DNA of 64,000 bases from Streptomyces pyxinae (lineage in GTDB: Bacteria > Actinomycetota > Actinomycetes > Streptomycetales > Streptomycetaceae): the NCBI RefSeq assembly GCF_024756275.1, contig NZ_JANUGQ010000020.1:62001-126000 (forward strand). Reading direction: 5' to 3'. The position numbers and the translations under genes were made by a program. Position 1 is the first letter of the stretch. Each line of letters begins with the position of its first letter. Shown piece by piece: positions 42,298 through 51,386 of this stretch. Below the pieces are notes generated by a model, which worked only from the letters and a program-made list of their open reading frames with translations, was not told the origin of the DNA and ran no database searches.

Positions 42298-43167
42298 TCA
42301 CAACTCGGCCAGCAGCTCGGCCTTCTTGGCGGTGAACTCCTCGTCCGTGACCAGCCCCGCCTGGTGCAGTTCGCCCAGGTGCCGGATGCGGTCCGCGATG
42401 TCCGCCGGGTCCCGCCGCCCCGCGCCCACCGGCACGGCGACCGGCACCGGCGCCCCGCCCCCGTTCCGTACGGCCGCCAGCACGGCGGCGGCGAACGGCA
42501 GGGACTCGTGCACCGGCCCGTAGCCGAGGCCGAAGACCACCGACGCCGGGTCCTGGTCCGGCTGGGCCGGGCGGGGCTCGCCGTCCCGGGCCCGGGGCAG
42601 CAGCCGCAGATAGCCGTCGAAGACATCGGGCGAGCGCCATTCGACGCCGCTCAGCTCCCGCACCGCGAACGACTGGTCGCCCGCCTTCCACTTGGCCGAG
42701 GAGGCACCGGTCCAGAACCAGCGGAAGGAGACCCGGCCGTCCTCGAACGACGCCTTTCCGTCGTACGCCTTGAAGTGCAGCGGCCCCCCGGGCGGCTCGA
42801 CCAGGAAGCTGTCGGCGGGCTCCCCGGTCTCCGGCCCCAGCAGGGCGCGCAGTTCGTCGGCGTAGTACTCGGCGAGCGTCTCCCGGTCGGCCGGGAGCAC
42901 CAGCCGGTACGGGTCGCTGCCCTCCTTGAGCTGCCCCGCGGCGGCCTCCATCAACGGATCGGCGCCCGCGCGCGGCACCGCGTGCAGCACCACCGTGCCG
43001 CGTCTTCCCGGGGCCAGGTTCACCGACGTCAACGCCTCGTAGGGAACCCGTCGTTCGCGCAGCGTCTGGTACAGCCTGGGCGCGCGTATCCCCCGTTCGA
43101 AGCGGATGAGCACGGCGTCCGGTGTGAACTCCCAGGTGGCATGAATTCCGGCCAGCACATCACCCAT
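42298..43167 (-). CDS. DUF4429/SHOCT-domain protein (289 aa)
   Basis: Starts MGDVLAGIHATWEFTPDAVLIRFERG. Two DUF4429 (PH-like) units: about residues 5-120 and 130-230 (FKAYDGKASFEDGRVSF, AKWKAGDQSFAVREL). The C-terminus IRHLGELHQAGLVTDEEFTAKKAELLAEL is a SHOCT helix pair. Such proteins are soluble and often near membrane or stress genes. Function unknown. The 211-bp gap to the kinase has GGTACGGGGCCGAGTCC-type short repeats. Confidence 0.85.
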   Translation of the reverse strand: MGDVLAGIHATWEFTPDAVLIRFERGIRAPRLYQTLRERRVPYEALTSVNLAPGRRGTVVLHAVPRAGADPLMEAAAGQLKEGSDPYRLVLPADRETLAEYYADELRALLGPETGEPADSFLVEPPGGPLHFKAYDGKASFEDGRVSFRWFWTGASSAKWKAGDQSFAVRELSGVEWRSPDVFDGYLRLLPRARDGEPRPAQPDQDPASVVFGLGYGPVHESLPFAAAVLAAVRNGGGAPVPVAVPVGAGRRDPADIADRIRHLGELHQAGLVTDEEFTAKKAELLAEL

Positions 43168-43274
43168 GCGCCTCATCGTATGCGCCGGTGGCCCCGGCGT
43201 CGCCCCTCGCAGAGCCCCGAACACCGGCCGGAGAGTTGCCGGATCGGCCGCCCCGGGACGGATCTCTACGCGCG

Positions 43275-44489
43275 TCAGACCCGTTCCGTGCCGGAGATTC
43301 CGCCGCGGCAGCCGTCCCGGGCGCCGTTCGCGCAGCTCAGGTCGCGGTAGGCGCCGACACCTATTCCGGCGAAGTTGCGCAGGCTCTCCGTCCCCGGTTC
43401 GAAGTACCCGGCGTGCCCGACCGCGCCGTCCGCCGACAACAGCCGGGCGCCGAACTCGGGGGTGACCGGATCGGCCCCGTGCCCGAGTCCACCGACCTCC
43501 AGATAGGGCACGTCCGCGATCCAGTCGTCGGCGTCCCGCATCGCCCAGACCCGGGCCCCGGTGCGCAGGCCGGCGACGGTCTCGGCCCGCATCCCGGGGC
43601 TGCCCGCCACCGCCACGTCCCCCACCCGGCCGGGCAGGTTCCGCGCGGCGACCCCGCAGACCACGGAGCCGTAGCTGTGGCAGAAGAGCGAGACCCGGGA
43701 GTCGCCCGGCAGCGCCCGCACCAGGCCGAGCAGCCGCACCGAGCCGTCCCCGGCCAGCCGCCCGGCCGCCGCGTCCACGCCGATCCCGGACGGGGCGGTG
43801 TAGTCGGCCCAGGCGATGACGGCGGTACGGGTCGCGGGCGCGGCACCGCGCTCGGCGGCGTACAGCGACTGGGCCATGCCGACGGGCGCGGTGTACTTGC
43901 GGGCGGACCGCTGGAAGGTGAGCAGATTGGTGTCGACACCCGGCACGATCACCGAGACCCGCTGGGCCCGGTCCAGATCGCCGATGACCTCGGCCACCCT
44001 GCCCTTGCCCTCCGGGTCGAACGCCAGGATCTGCCGGTCGTCGCGCATCAGGGCGGTGAACCGGTGGCTGCGGCGCAGCGCCTCCTGCCGGCCGTCCGGC
44101 GACAGCCGCCCGCCGGCCATCCTGGCCCGCTCCGCCGTGAGCGCGTCGCCCAGCGCGAGGCGGTTGGCCCGGTAGCGGAGCGTGACCGGTGCTCCGTCGA
44201 GGTTGCCGACGACGAGCGGGTAGCGGGCGGCCAGCCGGCCGCGCTCCCGGGGGGTCAGCGACCGGAAGAACGCCGCCGTCGCGGCCGGCGGGGAGGCCGG
44301 GTCGGGAAGCGCTCTGCCCCCTATCGTGCCGTGCGCCCAGGCGGCGAGCGCGGCCTCCCGCACCCCGTCCGGCCCGCGATGATGCCGCAGCGTGGTCCAG
44401 CCGGTGGTGGAGAGGAGCACGAAGACGACCGCGAGAGCGAGCAGGGTGCGCCAGACGGTGAGCGTGGGGGTGGGGCCGGAGGAAGTCAC
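43275..44489 (-). CDS. DUF1023 alpha/beta hydrolase, second copy (404 aa)
   Basis: Paralogue of 38747-39805. Anchor TVWRTLLALAVVFVLLSTTGW, then GRALPDPASPPAATAAFFRSLTPRE and the elbow VSLFCHSYGSVVCGVAA with the nucleophile Ser. Both copies share IAWADYTAPSGIGVDAA and AVAGSPGMRAE with minor change. The C-terminal Cys pair (DLSCANGARDGCRGG) is absent from the other copy. The two copies flank the kinase and DUF4429 genes. Substrate unknown. Confidence 0.85.
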   Translation of the reverse strand: MTSSGPTPTLTVWRTLLALAVVFVLLSTTGWTTLRHHRGPDGVREAALAAWAHGTIGGRALPDPASPPAATAAFFRSLTPRERGRLAARYPLVVGNLDGAPVTLRYRANRLALGDALTAERARMAGGRLSPDGRQEALRRSHRFTALMRDDRQILAFDPEGKGRVAEVIGDLDRAQRVSVIVPGVDTNLLTFQRSARKYTAPVGMAQSLYAAERGAAPATRTAVIAWADYTAPSGIGVDAAAGRLAGDGSVRLLGLVRALPGDSRVSLFCHSYGSVVCGVAARNLPGRVGDVAVAGSPGMRAETVAGLRTGARVWAMRDADDWIADVPYLEVGGLGHGADPVTPEFGARLLSADGAVGHAGYFEPGTESLRNFAGIGVGAYRDLSCANGARDGCRGGISGTERV

Positions 44490-44768
44490 TGCCGGACACC
44501 CTAGGAGACACCCGGGGGCCACCGCGAAATCCGTGACCGGTATCACGCGTAATCACGGGAATGAGGGGAAGGGGCCAGGGCTTCGTCACCCTCCGTACGC
44601 ATGTCGGAGGCGTGGCGTACCGTCAGATCCGGGGTGGACCGGGGTCGTGACAGGCGGGCGCCGGGGCCGGGCGGTCCGACGGCCGGGCGCCGGGGCTGCC
44701 GGGCGCGGGGGCGGTCGGCGCCGGGTCCGAGGGTGCCGCGGGCGGGCGCCCGGGGCGGGTGCCGGGGC

Positions 44769-45419
44769 TCAGGGCCGGGCGGCCCAGTCGCCGGCCAGGG
44801 CCGGGGCCAGCTGGCCGAGATAGGTCTCCATGAGGCCGCGCATCGCCTCCATCGACCAGTCCCCGTCCCGTCCCCAGAGCTGGCCGGTGATCCGCATCAC
44901 CCCGCCGAAGGCGGCCACGGCGACCCGGGGGCGGGGGTCGGCGTCCACGTCCACCCCCTCACGGGCGGCGATCAGCCGGGCCATCTCCTCCTCCATCCCG
45001 ATGGAGCGGCGGAGATGGGCGGCGAGCAGCGACGGCGTGGTCTCGATCACCTGGAAGGTCCGCAGATACAGCTCGACCGGGACCAGCTCCGTCACGGTCT
45101 CGCCGATGGTGTCCCAGACGGTGAACACCGCGCGGCGCAGGGCGTCGAACGGCGTCTCCCCGGCCGGGCGGGTCCGCAGCGCGGCCATGAAGTGCGCCTC
45201 CACCATGTCCTGGACGGCGAAGGCGGCCTCCTCCTTGCTCGCGTAGTACCGGAAGAAGGTGCGCTGCGAGACATCGACGGCCGCGGCGATCTCGTCGACC
45301 GTCGTCCGTTCGTACCCCTGGGTCGCGAAGAGCTCCAGGGCGGCGCGCAGCAGGGCGTCGCGGGTGCGTCGTTTCTTGCGCTCGCGCAGGCCCCCGGCGG
45401 CCGGCCGCTCAACCGTCAC
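44769..45419 (-). CDS. TetR-family regulator (216 aa)
   Basis: HTH: RTRDALLRAALELFATQGYERTTVDEIAAAVDVSQRTFFRYYASKEEAAF, with the RTFFRYYASKE recognition segment. The ligand domain is helical (AALRTRPAGETPFDALRRAVF). Divergent from a DHA2-type exporter whose promoter carries a perfect dyad, so it almost certainly represses that exporter and perhaps itself. The ligand is likely an exported drug or metabolite. Confidence 0.93.
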   Translation of the reverse strand: MTVERPAAGGLRERKKRRTRDALLRAALELFATQGYERTTVDEIAAAVDVSQRTFFRYYASKEEAAFAVQDMVEAHFMAALRTRPAGETPFDALRRAVFTVWDTIGETVTELVPVELYLRTFQVIETTPSLLAAHLRRSIGMEEEMARLIAAREGVDVDADPRPRVAVAAFGGVMRITGQLWGRDGDWSMEAMRGLMETYLGQLAPALAGDWAARP

Positions 45420-45434
45420 GTCCTGGGCGTCCCT

Positions 45435-45605
45435 TCGTCCGTCTCGTTCATCCGGCCCGGCCCGGCCCGTCCGTCTCGTCCATCCGGTCCGGTCTGTCCG
45501 TCTCGTTCATCCGGTCCGGCCTGTCCGTCCGTCTTGTTCGGCCGGTCCGGCCCGTCTGTCTTGTGTGTGTTGTTCGGCCGGCCCGCTCGGCCCGCCCGAC
45601 TCGTC
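45435..45605. repeat. Tandem 27-31-bp repeat upstream of the TetR gene
   Basis: Four to five imperfect copies of TCCGTCTCGTTCATCCGG plus TCCGGCCTG-like filler, in the leader of the TetR gene. The last copies drift to TTGTTCGGCCGGTCCGG. This gap is otherwise empty of genes. Confidence 0.78.
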
Positions 45606-45710
45606 CGCCGTCGTCCGCGCCGGGCCTTCCACCGGCCCTTTTGCCTGTTCAGGGTACCGGCGGAGGCGGTGGATGTGAGCGACGAGACAAGTCGCGGCCG
45701 CCGTATTCCT

Positions 45711-45740
45711 TTGTCAAGTGTCAGTGGCTGACACTAGCCT
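45711..45740 (+). promoter_or_regulatory. Exporter promoter with TetR dyad operator
   Basis: TTGTCA (45711-45716) and TAGCCT (45735-45740) flank an 18-bp spacer that contains a perfect inverted repeat AGTGTCAG-TGG-CTGACACT (45717-45735). Occupation would block RNA polymerase. Six bases after the -10 box the exporter's ATG begins, with no ribosome site, so a leaderless mRNA is expected. Confidence 0.75.
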
Positions 45741-45746
45741 CACAGT

Positions 45747-47357
45747 ATGACTAGTCAGACCACCATCAAAGAGGCGTCCTCGGGTGGCGACGCCGGGCCC
45801 GCACCCGCCACCGGGCTGCGCGGCCATCCCTGGCTGACCCTCTTCGCCGTGGCCATCGGCGTGATGATGGTCGCGCTCGACAGCACGATCGTGGCCATCG
45901 CCAACCCCGCCATCCAGAAGGACCTGGGCGCCTCGCTCGCGGACGTCCAGTGGATCACCAACGGCTATCTGCTGGCGCTGGCCGTCGCGCTGATCACGGC
46001 GGGCAAGCTCGGTGACCGGTTCGGCCACCGCCAGACCTTTCTCATCGGGGTCACCGGCTTCGCCGCCGCCTCCGCGATCATCGGCTTCTCCGGCTCCATC
46101 AGCCTGGTCGTCACCTTCCGGGTGCTCCAGGGCCTGTTCGGCGCCCTGCTGATGCCCGCCGCGCTCGGTCTGCTCCGCGCCACCTTCCCGGCCGAGCGGC
46201 TGAACATGGCGATCGGCATCTGGGGCATGGTGATCGGCGCCTCCACGGCCGGCGGCCCGATCCTCGGCGGGGTGCTGGTGGAGCACGCCAGCTGGCAGTC
46301 GGTGTTCTTCATCAATGTGCCGGTCGGCGCGATCGCCCTGGTCTTCGGTCTGTTGATCCTCCTGGACCACCGGGCCGCCAACGCCCCGCGCTCCTTCGAT
46401 TTCCCCGGCATCGCGCTGCTCTCGACCGCCATGGCCGCACTGGTCTGGGGCATCATCAAGGCCGGTGACTCCTGGGGTTTCGACTCCGTCAGCACCTGGG
46501 CCTTCATCGGCGGCGCGCTGGTGCTCTTCGCGCTCTTCGCCTTCTGGGAGACCAGGGCCCGCGAACCGCTCATCCCCCTGGGCATGTTCCGCTCCGTCCC
46601 GCTCTCGGCGGGCACGGTCCTCATGGTGCTCATGGCCTTCGCCTTCATGGGCGGGCTGTTCTTCGTGACCTTCTACCTCCAGGGCGTCCGGGGGCTGAGC
46701 CCGGTCGACAGCGGACTGCACCTGTTGCCGCTGACCGGGATGATGATCGTCTCCTCGCCGCTGGCCGGCTTCCTGATCACCAAGGTCGGACCCCGGGTGC
46801 CGCTGGTGGGCGGCATGGTCTGCACCGCGACCGCGATGTTCGGCCTGCTCGGCCTCACCGAGAACACCTCCACCCTCGCCATGTCGCTCTGGTTCGCCCT
46901 GCTCGGCTTCGGCCTCGCCCCCGTCATGGTCGGCGCCACCGAGGTCATCGTCGGCAACGCGCCGCTGGAGCTCTCCGGAGTGGCCGGCGGGCTCCAGCAG
47001 GCCGCGATGCAGGTCGGCGGCGCGCTCGGCACGGCGGTGCTGGGCGCGGTGATGTCGGCCAAGGTCCAGTCCGAGTTCGCCGGCAACTGGAAGGCCGCCG
47101 GCATCCCGGTCCCGCCGGACCCCCGGCTGGAGCAGGCCGCCGAGTTCGGCACCGTGCCGGAGGAACTGGCCAAGGCGCCGGGCATGACCCCGGAGCTGAC
47201 CGCCGTGATCGGCCGGGTCATCCACGACACCTTCATGTCGGGCCTGGTCGTGGTCTTCGCCGTCGCGGGCGGAGTGGCCGTGGTCGCCGCGCTGGTGGCC
47301 CTGCTCACCAAGCGGGGCGTCAACGCGGAGGCCGGCGCGGGGGTCGGGCACATCTGA
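45747..47357 (+). CDS. MFS drug:H+ antiporter, DHA2 (EmrB/QacA) family (536 aa)
   Basis: Fourteen hydrophobic segments predicted by eye. Landmarks: LDSTIVAIANPAIQKDLGAS in helix 1, motif A GKLGDRFGHRQTFLIG between helices 2 and 3, QWITNGYLLALAVALIT, and motif C WGMVIGASTAGGPILGGVLVEH in helix 5. ATG at 45747, leaderless. Regulated by the divergent TetR protein. Exports an unknown toxic compound or antibiotic. Confidence 0.94.
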   Translation: MTSQTTIKEASSGGDAGPAPATGLRGHPWLTLFAVAIGVMMVALDSTIVAIANPAIQKDLGASLADVQWITNGYLLALAVALITAGKLGDRFGHRQTFLIGVTGFAAASAIIGFSGSISLVVTFRVLQGLFGALLMPAALGLLRATFPAERLNMAIGIWGMVIGASTAGGPILGGVLVEHASWQSVFFINVPVGAIALVFGLLILLDHRAANAPRSFDFPGIALLSTAMAALVWGIIKAGDSWGFDSVSTWAFIGGALVLFALFAFWETRAREPLIPLGMFRSVPLSAGTVLMVLMAFAFMGGLFFVTFYLQGVRGLSPVDSGLHLLPLTGMMIVSSPLAGFLITKVGPRVPLVGGMVCTATAMFGLLGLTENTSTLAMSLWFALLGFGLAPVMVGATEVIVGNAPLELSGVAGGLQQAAMQVGGALGTAVLGAVMSAKVQSEFAGNWKAAGIPVPPDPRLEQAAEFGTVPEELAKAPGMTPELTAVIGRVIHDTFMSGLVVVFAVAGGVAVVAALVALLTKRGVNAEAGAGVGHI

Positions 47358-47398
47358 CCTCCCGGCCCGCAGGCCTCCCACCTTCGGGTGAACCCCCG

Positions 47399-47426
47399 GG
47401 CCCCGGCAGCACCCGCTGCCGGGGCC
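47399..47426 (+). terminator. Terminator after the exporter gene
   Basis: 12-bp perfect stem (47399-47410 with 47415-47426, arm GGCCCCGGCAGC), loop ACCC, followed by TTCGG. Confidence 0.75.
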
Positions 47427-47745
47427 TTCGGCGTGCCGGGAGCGGCACCGGAGCCGTACGGAGAACGGGGCGGAGGCCGTACGGGAGCCCCGGGGGGACC
47501 GGGGTCGGAGCCGTACGGAGAACGGGTGATGCCCGGGCGTTTCCGGCACCGCCGCGATCACGCCACCTATCCGGGTGTTCCCCGCCGGGCCCTCTTCCCC
47601 GCCGCCCGGCCGGACGACAGGGTGCGGGCAGCGGGACCGGCGACGGCCGCCCGGCGACGCGCCGCCGAACCGGCCGTCCGCCCCGGCCGTCGCCGGCCCG
47701 TGCCGATGACCAGGCGCACCCAGCACCGACCACCAGGGGGTTTCC
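47427..47745. other. 319-bp leader with a short direct repeat
   Basis: Contains the 20-bp direct repeat GGAGCCGTACGGAGAACGGG at about 47450 and 47510, and a GC-rich run up to the I36-like gene. No gene or clear promoter box was recognised. Confidence 0.5.
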
Positions 47746-48216
47746 ATGTCCTTCCGTACGTCCCGGTCCTTCCGTACGGCCCGCCGACCGGGTATGTCCC
47801 GCCGTCCGCGTACGGCCCGGGCGTTCGCCCTGCTCGGCCTGCTCACCGTCCTCTCCGCCACCGGCGCCACCGCCCCGGCCGCCGGGAACGGCGCGACCCC
47901 GGCCGGGGCCGTCCGACCCGCCGCCGCGCCCCGCCTGGGGGACTGCGCCACCGGGCAGCTGTGCCTCTGGCCGCAGGCGGACTTCAAGGGCACCCGGGGC
48001 ACTCATGAGCTGGCCGGACTCGACATCGAGAGCTGCGTCCCGCTCCCCGCCGGCACCACCGCCGTGGCCCTCGCCAACCGCACCGGACGGCCGGTCACCA
48101 CCTACCAGTCCGCGAAGTGCGCGGAGACCGGCGAGTTCGAGACATACCCGGGCAGCGGTACCTGGGCGCCCCAATCCCCGTACCAGGTGCGGGCCTTCAA
48201 GGTGTGGGAGAACTGA
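47746..48216 (+). CDS. Secreted peptidase-inhibitor family I36-like protein (156 aa)
   Basis: Signal ARAFALLGLLTVLSATGATAPAAG (about residues 24-47), mature domain with four Cys: RLGDCATGQLCLWPQADFKG, ESCVPLPAGTT, YQSAKCAETGEF, ending YQVRAFKVW. The C-x5-6-C-LW pattern matches I36/SMI-like beta-gamma-crystallin folded proteins common in Streptomyces supernatants. Ribosome site AGGGGG five bases before ATG. May inhibit an external protease or bind a ligand. Confidence 0.8.
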   Translation: MSFRTSRSFRTARRPGMSRRPRTARAFALLGLLTVLSATGATAPAAGNGATPAGAVRPAAAPRLGDCATGQLCLWPQADFKGTRGTHELAGLDIESCVPLPAGTTAVALANRTGRPVTTYQSAKCAETGEFETYPGSGTWAPQSPYQVRAFKVWEN

Positions 48217-48532
48217 CACCGGGCACCCGGGCTCCATGAACGGATTCGGGTACCTCTCGCGGTCGCGGAGGAGCCCCCGCTCACGCGGCCGGACGTGGTC
48301 GCGGACCGGGCCGGACGCCGCGACCCCCGGTACCGTCGAGACGCCGCCGGTGCCCGGCGGCGCCCCCCGACCGTTCTGGAACGGGCCGCCCGCCGGGCCC
48401 GCACCCCGGCGGCTCCCCGTCCTCCGCCCCGCGTCCCCTTGAGACGTACGCACGGGGCTTGAGACCCGCGCACAGTCGGACACGCCGCCCCCGCACACGG
48501 CCAGGCGCAGCGGAACAGACAGAGAAACAGAC
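48217..48532. other. 316-bp gap, no gene recognised
   Basis: GC-rich with scattered short repeats; no frame shows both ribosome site and family likeness. Confidence 0.45.
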
Positions 48533-48573
48533 GGAGAGGTGCCCGGGACGTCCACCGTCCCGGGCACCTCTCC
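48533..48573. terminator. Strong bidirectional terminator after aceE
   Basis: Perfect 18-bp stem (48533-48550 with 48556-48573, arm GGAGAGGTGCCCGGGACG), loop TCCAC, between the I36-like gene and the 3' end of aceE, which converge. Confidence 0.87.
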
Positions 48574-48576
48574 GTT

Positions 48577-48616
48577 ACTGCCGTACTGCCGTACTGCCGT
48601 ACTGCCGTACTGCCGT
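48577..48616. repeat. Five perfect copies of the 8-mer ACTGCCGT
   Basis: Uninterrupted octamer array directly beside the terminator, 38 bp before the aceE stop. Similar GTACTGCCGTACTGCC sequence occurs once near 37305-37325. Confidence 0.9.
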
Positions 48617-48653
48617 TACCGTCGTGCGCTCGTCCGGCCCGTCGGGCGGACCG

Positions 48654-51386
48654 TCAGGCGTCGCCGCCGGCGGCGCCCGGCTCGGCGGCCGTGACGTCCA
48701 GCAGCTGGTAGCGGTCCACCGCCTGCTTCAGCACCGAGCGGTCCACCTTGCCGTCCCGGGCCAGCTCGGTCAGCACCGCCAGCACGATCGACTGGGCGTC
48801 GATGTGGAAGTACCGCCGCGCCGCGCCCCGGGTGTCCGCGAAGCCGAAGCCGTCCGCGCCCAGCGAGGTGTACGGGCCCGGCACCCAGCGGGAGATCTGG
48901 TCCGGCACCGCGCGCATCCAGTCCGAGACGGCCACGAACGGCCCCTCGGCGCCGGAGAGCTTCCGGGTGACGTACGGGACGCGCTGCTCCTCCTCCGGGT
49001 GGAGCAGGTTGTGCCGGTCCACGTCCACCGCCTCGCGGCGCAGCTCGTTCCAGGAGGTGGCCGACCAGACGTCCGCCCGGACGTTCCACTCCTCGGCCAG
49101 GATCCGCTGGGCCTCGATCGCCCACGGCACCGCGACACCGGACGCCATGATCTGGGCCGGGATCTGTCCCGCCTCGCCCTTCCGGAAGAGGTGGATGCCC
49201 TTGACGATGCCCTCCGCGTCCACGTTCTCCGGCTCGGCCGGGTGCTGGATGGGCTCGTTGTAGACGGTCAGGTAGTAGAAGACGTCCTCCGCCTCCTCCC
49301 CGTACATCCGCCGCAGACCGTCCTTGACGATGTGCGCGATCTCGAAGCCGTACGCCGGGTCGTAGGCGACACACCCCGGGTTGGTGGAGGCGAGCAGCTG
49401 GGAGTGACCGTCCGCGTGCTGGAGGCCCTCACCGGTCAGCGTGGTGCGCCCGGCGGTCGCGCCCAGCACGAAACCGCGCGCGAGCTGGTCGGCCATCTGC
49501 CAGAACTGGTCGCCGGTCCGCTGGAAACCGAACATCGAGTAGAAGACGTACACCGGGATCAGCGGCTCGCCGTGGGTGGCGTACGCCGAGCCCGCCGCGA
49601 TCAGCGAGGCGGTGCAGCCGGCCTCCGAGATGCCGTCGTGCAGCATCTGGCCGGTCGGGGACTCCTTGTAGGCGAGCAGCAGCTCCCGGTCGACCGCCTC
49701 GTACTGCTGGCCCAGCGGGTTGTAGATCTTGGCGCTCGGGAAGAACGAGTCCATGCCGAAGGTGCGGTACTCGTCCGGCGCGATCAGCACGAACCGCTTG
49801 CCGATCTCCTTGTCCCGCATCAGGTCCTTGAGCAGCCGGACGAACGCCATGGTGGTGGCGATCGACTGCTGTCCCGAGCCCTTCTTCACCGCCGCGTAGG
49901 TCTTCTCCTCCGGCAGCGCCAGCGGCTTCGCGCGCACGACCCGGGTCGGCACATAGCCGCCCAGCGCCTTGCGGCGGTCGTGCATGTACTGGATCTCCTC
50001 GGAGTCGCGCCCCGGGTGGTAGTACGGCGGGGCGCCGCCCTCCAGCTCCTTGTCGGCGATCGGCAGGTGCAGCCGGTCCCGGAAGTGCTTCAGGTCGTCG
50101 ACCGTCAGCTTCTTCATCTGGTGGGTGGCGTTGCGGCCCTCGAAGTTCGGGCCGAGCGTCCAGCCCTTGACCGTCTGCGCCAGGATGACCGTCGGCTGGC
50201 CCTTGTGCGCCTTGGCCGCCGCGTACGCCGCGTACACCTTCCGGTGGTCGTGGCCGCCGCGCCCGAGGTGCTGGATCTGCTGGTCGGACATGTTCTCGAC
50301 CATGGCCCGCAGCCGCTGGTCGTCGCCGAAGAAGTGGTCCCTGATGTACGCGCCGGTCTCCGTGGCGTACGTCTGGAACTGCCCGTCCGGCGTGGTGTTC
50401 AGCCGGTTGACCAGCAGCCCGTCCCGGTCCTGCGCGAGCAGCGGGTCCCAGGTGCGGTCCCAGACCAGCTTGATCACATTCCAGCCGGCGCCCCGGAACT
50501 GCGACTCCAGCTCCTGGATGATCTTGCCGTTGCCGCGCACCGGGCCGTCGAGCCGCTGGAGGTTGCAGTTGACCACGAAGGTCAGATTGTCCAGGCCCTC
50601 GCGCGCGGCGATGGAGAGCTGGCCGAGCGACTCCGGCTCGTCCATCTCGCCGTCGCCGAGGTAGGCCCAGACATGGGAGTTCGAGGTGTCCGCGATGCCC
50701 CGCGCCTCCAGGTAGCGGTTCATCCGCGCCTGGTAGATGGCGCCGAGCGGACCGAGGCCCATGGAGACGGTCGGGAACTCCCAGAAGTCCGGCATCAGCC
50801 GGGGGTGCGGGTAGGACGACAGACCGTTCGGGGACTTCGACTTCTCCTGGCGGAAGGCGTCGAGCTGCGCCTCGCTGAGCCGGTCGAGCAGAAAGGCGCG
50901 GGCGTAGATGCCGGGCGAGGCATGGCCCTGGAAGAAGATCTGGTCGCCGCCGTCGCCGTCGTCCTTGCCCCGGAAGAAGTGGTTGAAGCCCACGTCGTAG
51001 AGGGACGCCGAGGAGGCGAAGGTGGCGATGTGGCCGCCGACGCCGATGCCGGGGCGCTGGGCGCGCGAGACCATCACGGCGGCGTTCCAGCGGGTGGCGT
51101 TGAGGATCTTGCGCTCGATCTCCTCATTGCCCGGGAAGAACGGCTCGTCCTTGGTGGCGATGGTGTTGACGTAGTCCGTACTGCGCATCTCGGGCACGGC
51201 CACACGCTTCTCGCGGGCGCGCTCGATGAGGCGGAGCATCAGATAGCGGGCCCGCTCACGGCCCCGCTGGTCCACGGCGGCGTCGAGCGAGTCGAGCCAC
51301 TCCTGGGTCTCCTCGGGATCGAAATCCGGGACCTGGCTGGGAAGGCCGCCAATGATGATCGGGTTGCGATCGGATCCGGAAGCCAC
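48654..51386 (-). CDS. aceE: Pyruvate dehydrogenase E1 component, homodimeric (910 aa)
   Basis: Thiamine diphosphate enzyme that decarboxylates pyruvate for acetyl-CoA synthesis. TPP-binding motif GDGEMDEPESLGQLSIAARE through VVNCN near residue 245; substrate and cofactor region HASPGIYARAFL; YVFYSMFGFQRTGDQFW in the pyrimidine domain; late DTRGAARRYFHIDAQSI. GTG 51386 follows GAAGGA. Full length for the AceE class. E2/E3 genes are not in the window. It is preceded by a long leader (751 bp gap). Confidence 0.97.
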   Translation of the reverse strand: MASGSDRNPIIIGGLPSQVPDFDPEETQEWLDSLDAAVDQRGRERARYLMLRLIERAREKRVAVPEMRSTDYVNTIATKDEPFFPGNEEIERKILNATRWNAAVMVSRAQRPGIGVGGHIATFASSASLYDVGFNHFFRGKDDGDGGDQIFFQGHASPGIYARAFLLDRLSEAQLDAFRQEKSKSPNGLSSYPHPRLMPDFWEFPTVSMGLGPLGAIYQARMNRYLEARGIADTSNSHVWAYLGDGEMDEPESLGQLSIAAREGLDNLTFVVNCNLQRLDGPVRGNGKIIQELESQFRGAGWNVIKLVWDRTWDPLLAQDRDGLLVNRLNTTPDGQFQTYATETGAYIRDHFFGDDQRLRAMVENMSDQQIQHLGRGGHDHRKVYAAYAAAKAHKGQPTVILAQTVKGWTLGPNFEGRNATHQMKKLTVDDLKHFRDRLHLPIADKELEGGAPPYYHPGRDSEEIQYMHDRRKALGGYVPTRVVRAKPLALPEEKTYAAVKKGSGQQSIATTMAFVRLLKDLMRDKEIGKRFVLIAPDEYRTFGMDSFFPSAKIYNPLGQQYEAVDRELLLAYKESPTGQMLHDGISEAGCTASLIAAGSAYATHGEPLIPVYVFYSMFGFQRTGDQFWQMADQLARGFVLGATAGRTTLTGEGLQHADGHSQLLASTNPGCVAYDPAYGFEIAHIVKDGLRRMYGEEAEDVFYYLTVYNEPIQHPAEPENVDAEGIVKGIHLFRKGEAGQIPAQIMASGVAVPWAIEAQRILAEEWNVRADVWSATSWNELRREAVDVDRHNLLHPEEEQRVPYVTRKLSGAEGPFVAVSDWMRAVPDQISRWVPGPYTSLGADGFGFADTRGAARRYFHIDAQSIVLAVLTELARDGKVDRSVLKQAVDRYQLLDVTAAEPGAAGGDA

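Noticed and set aside
45435..45605. CRISPR-like array
   Set aside because: Units are degenerate and contiguous with no unique spacers, and no cas genes are present; a minisatellite explains it.
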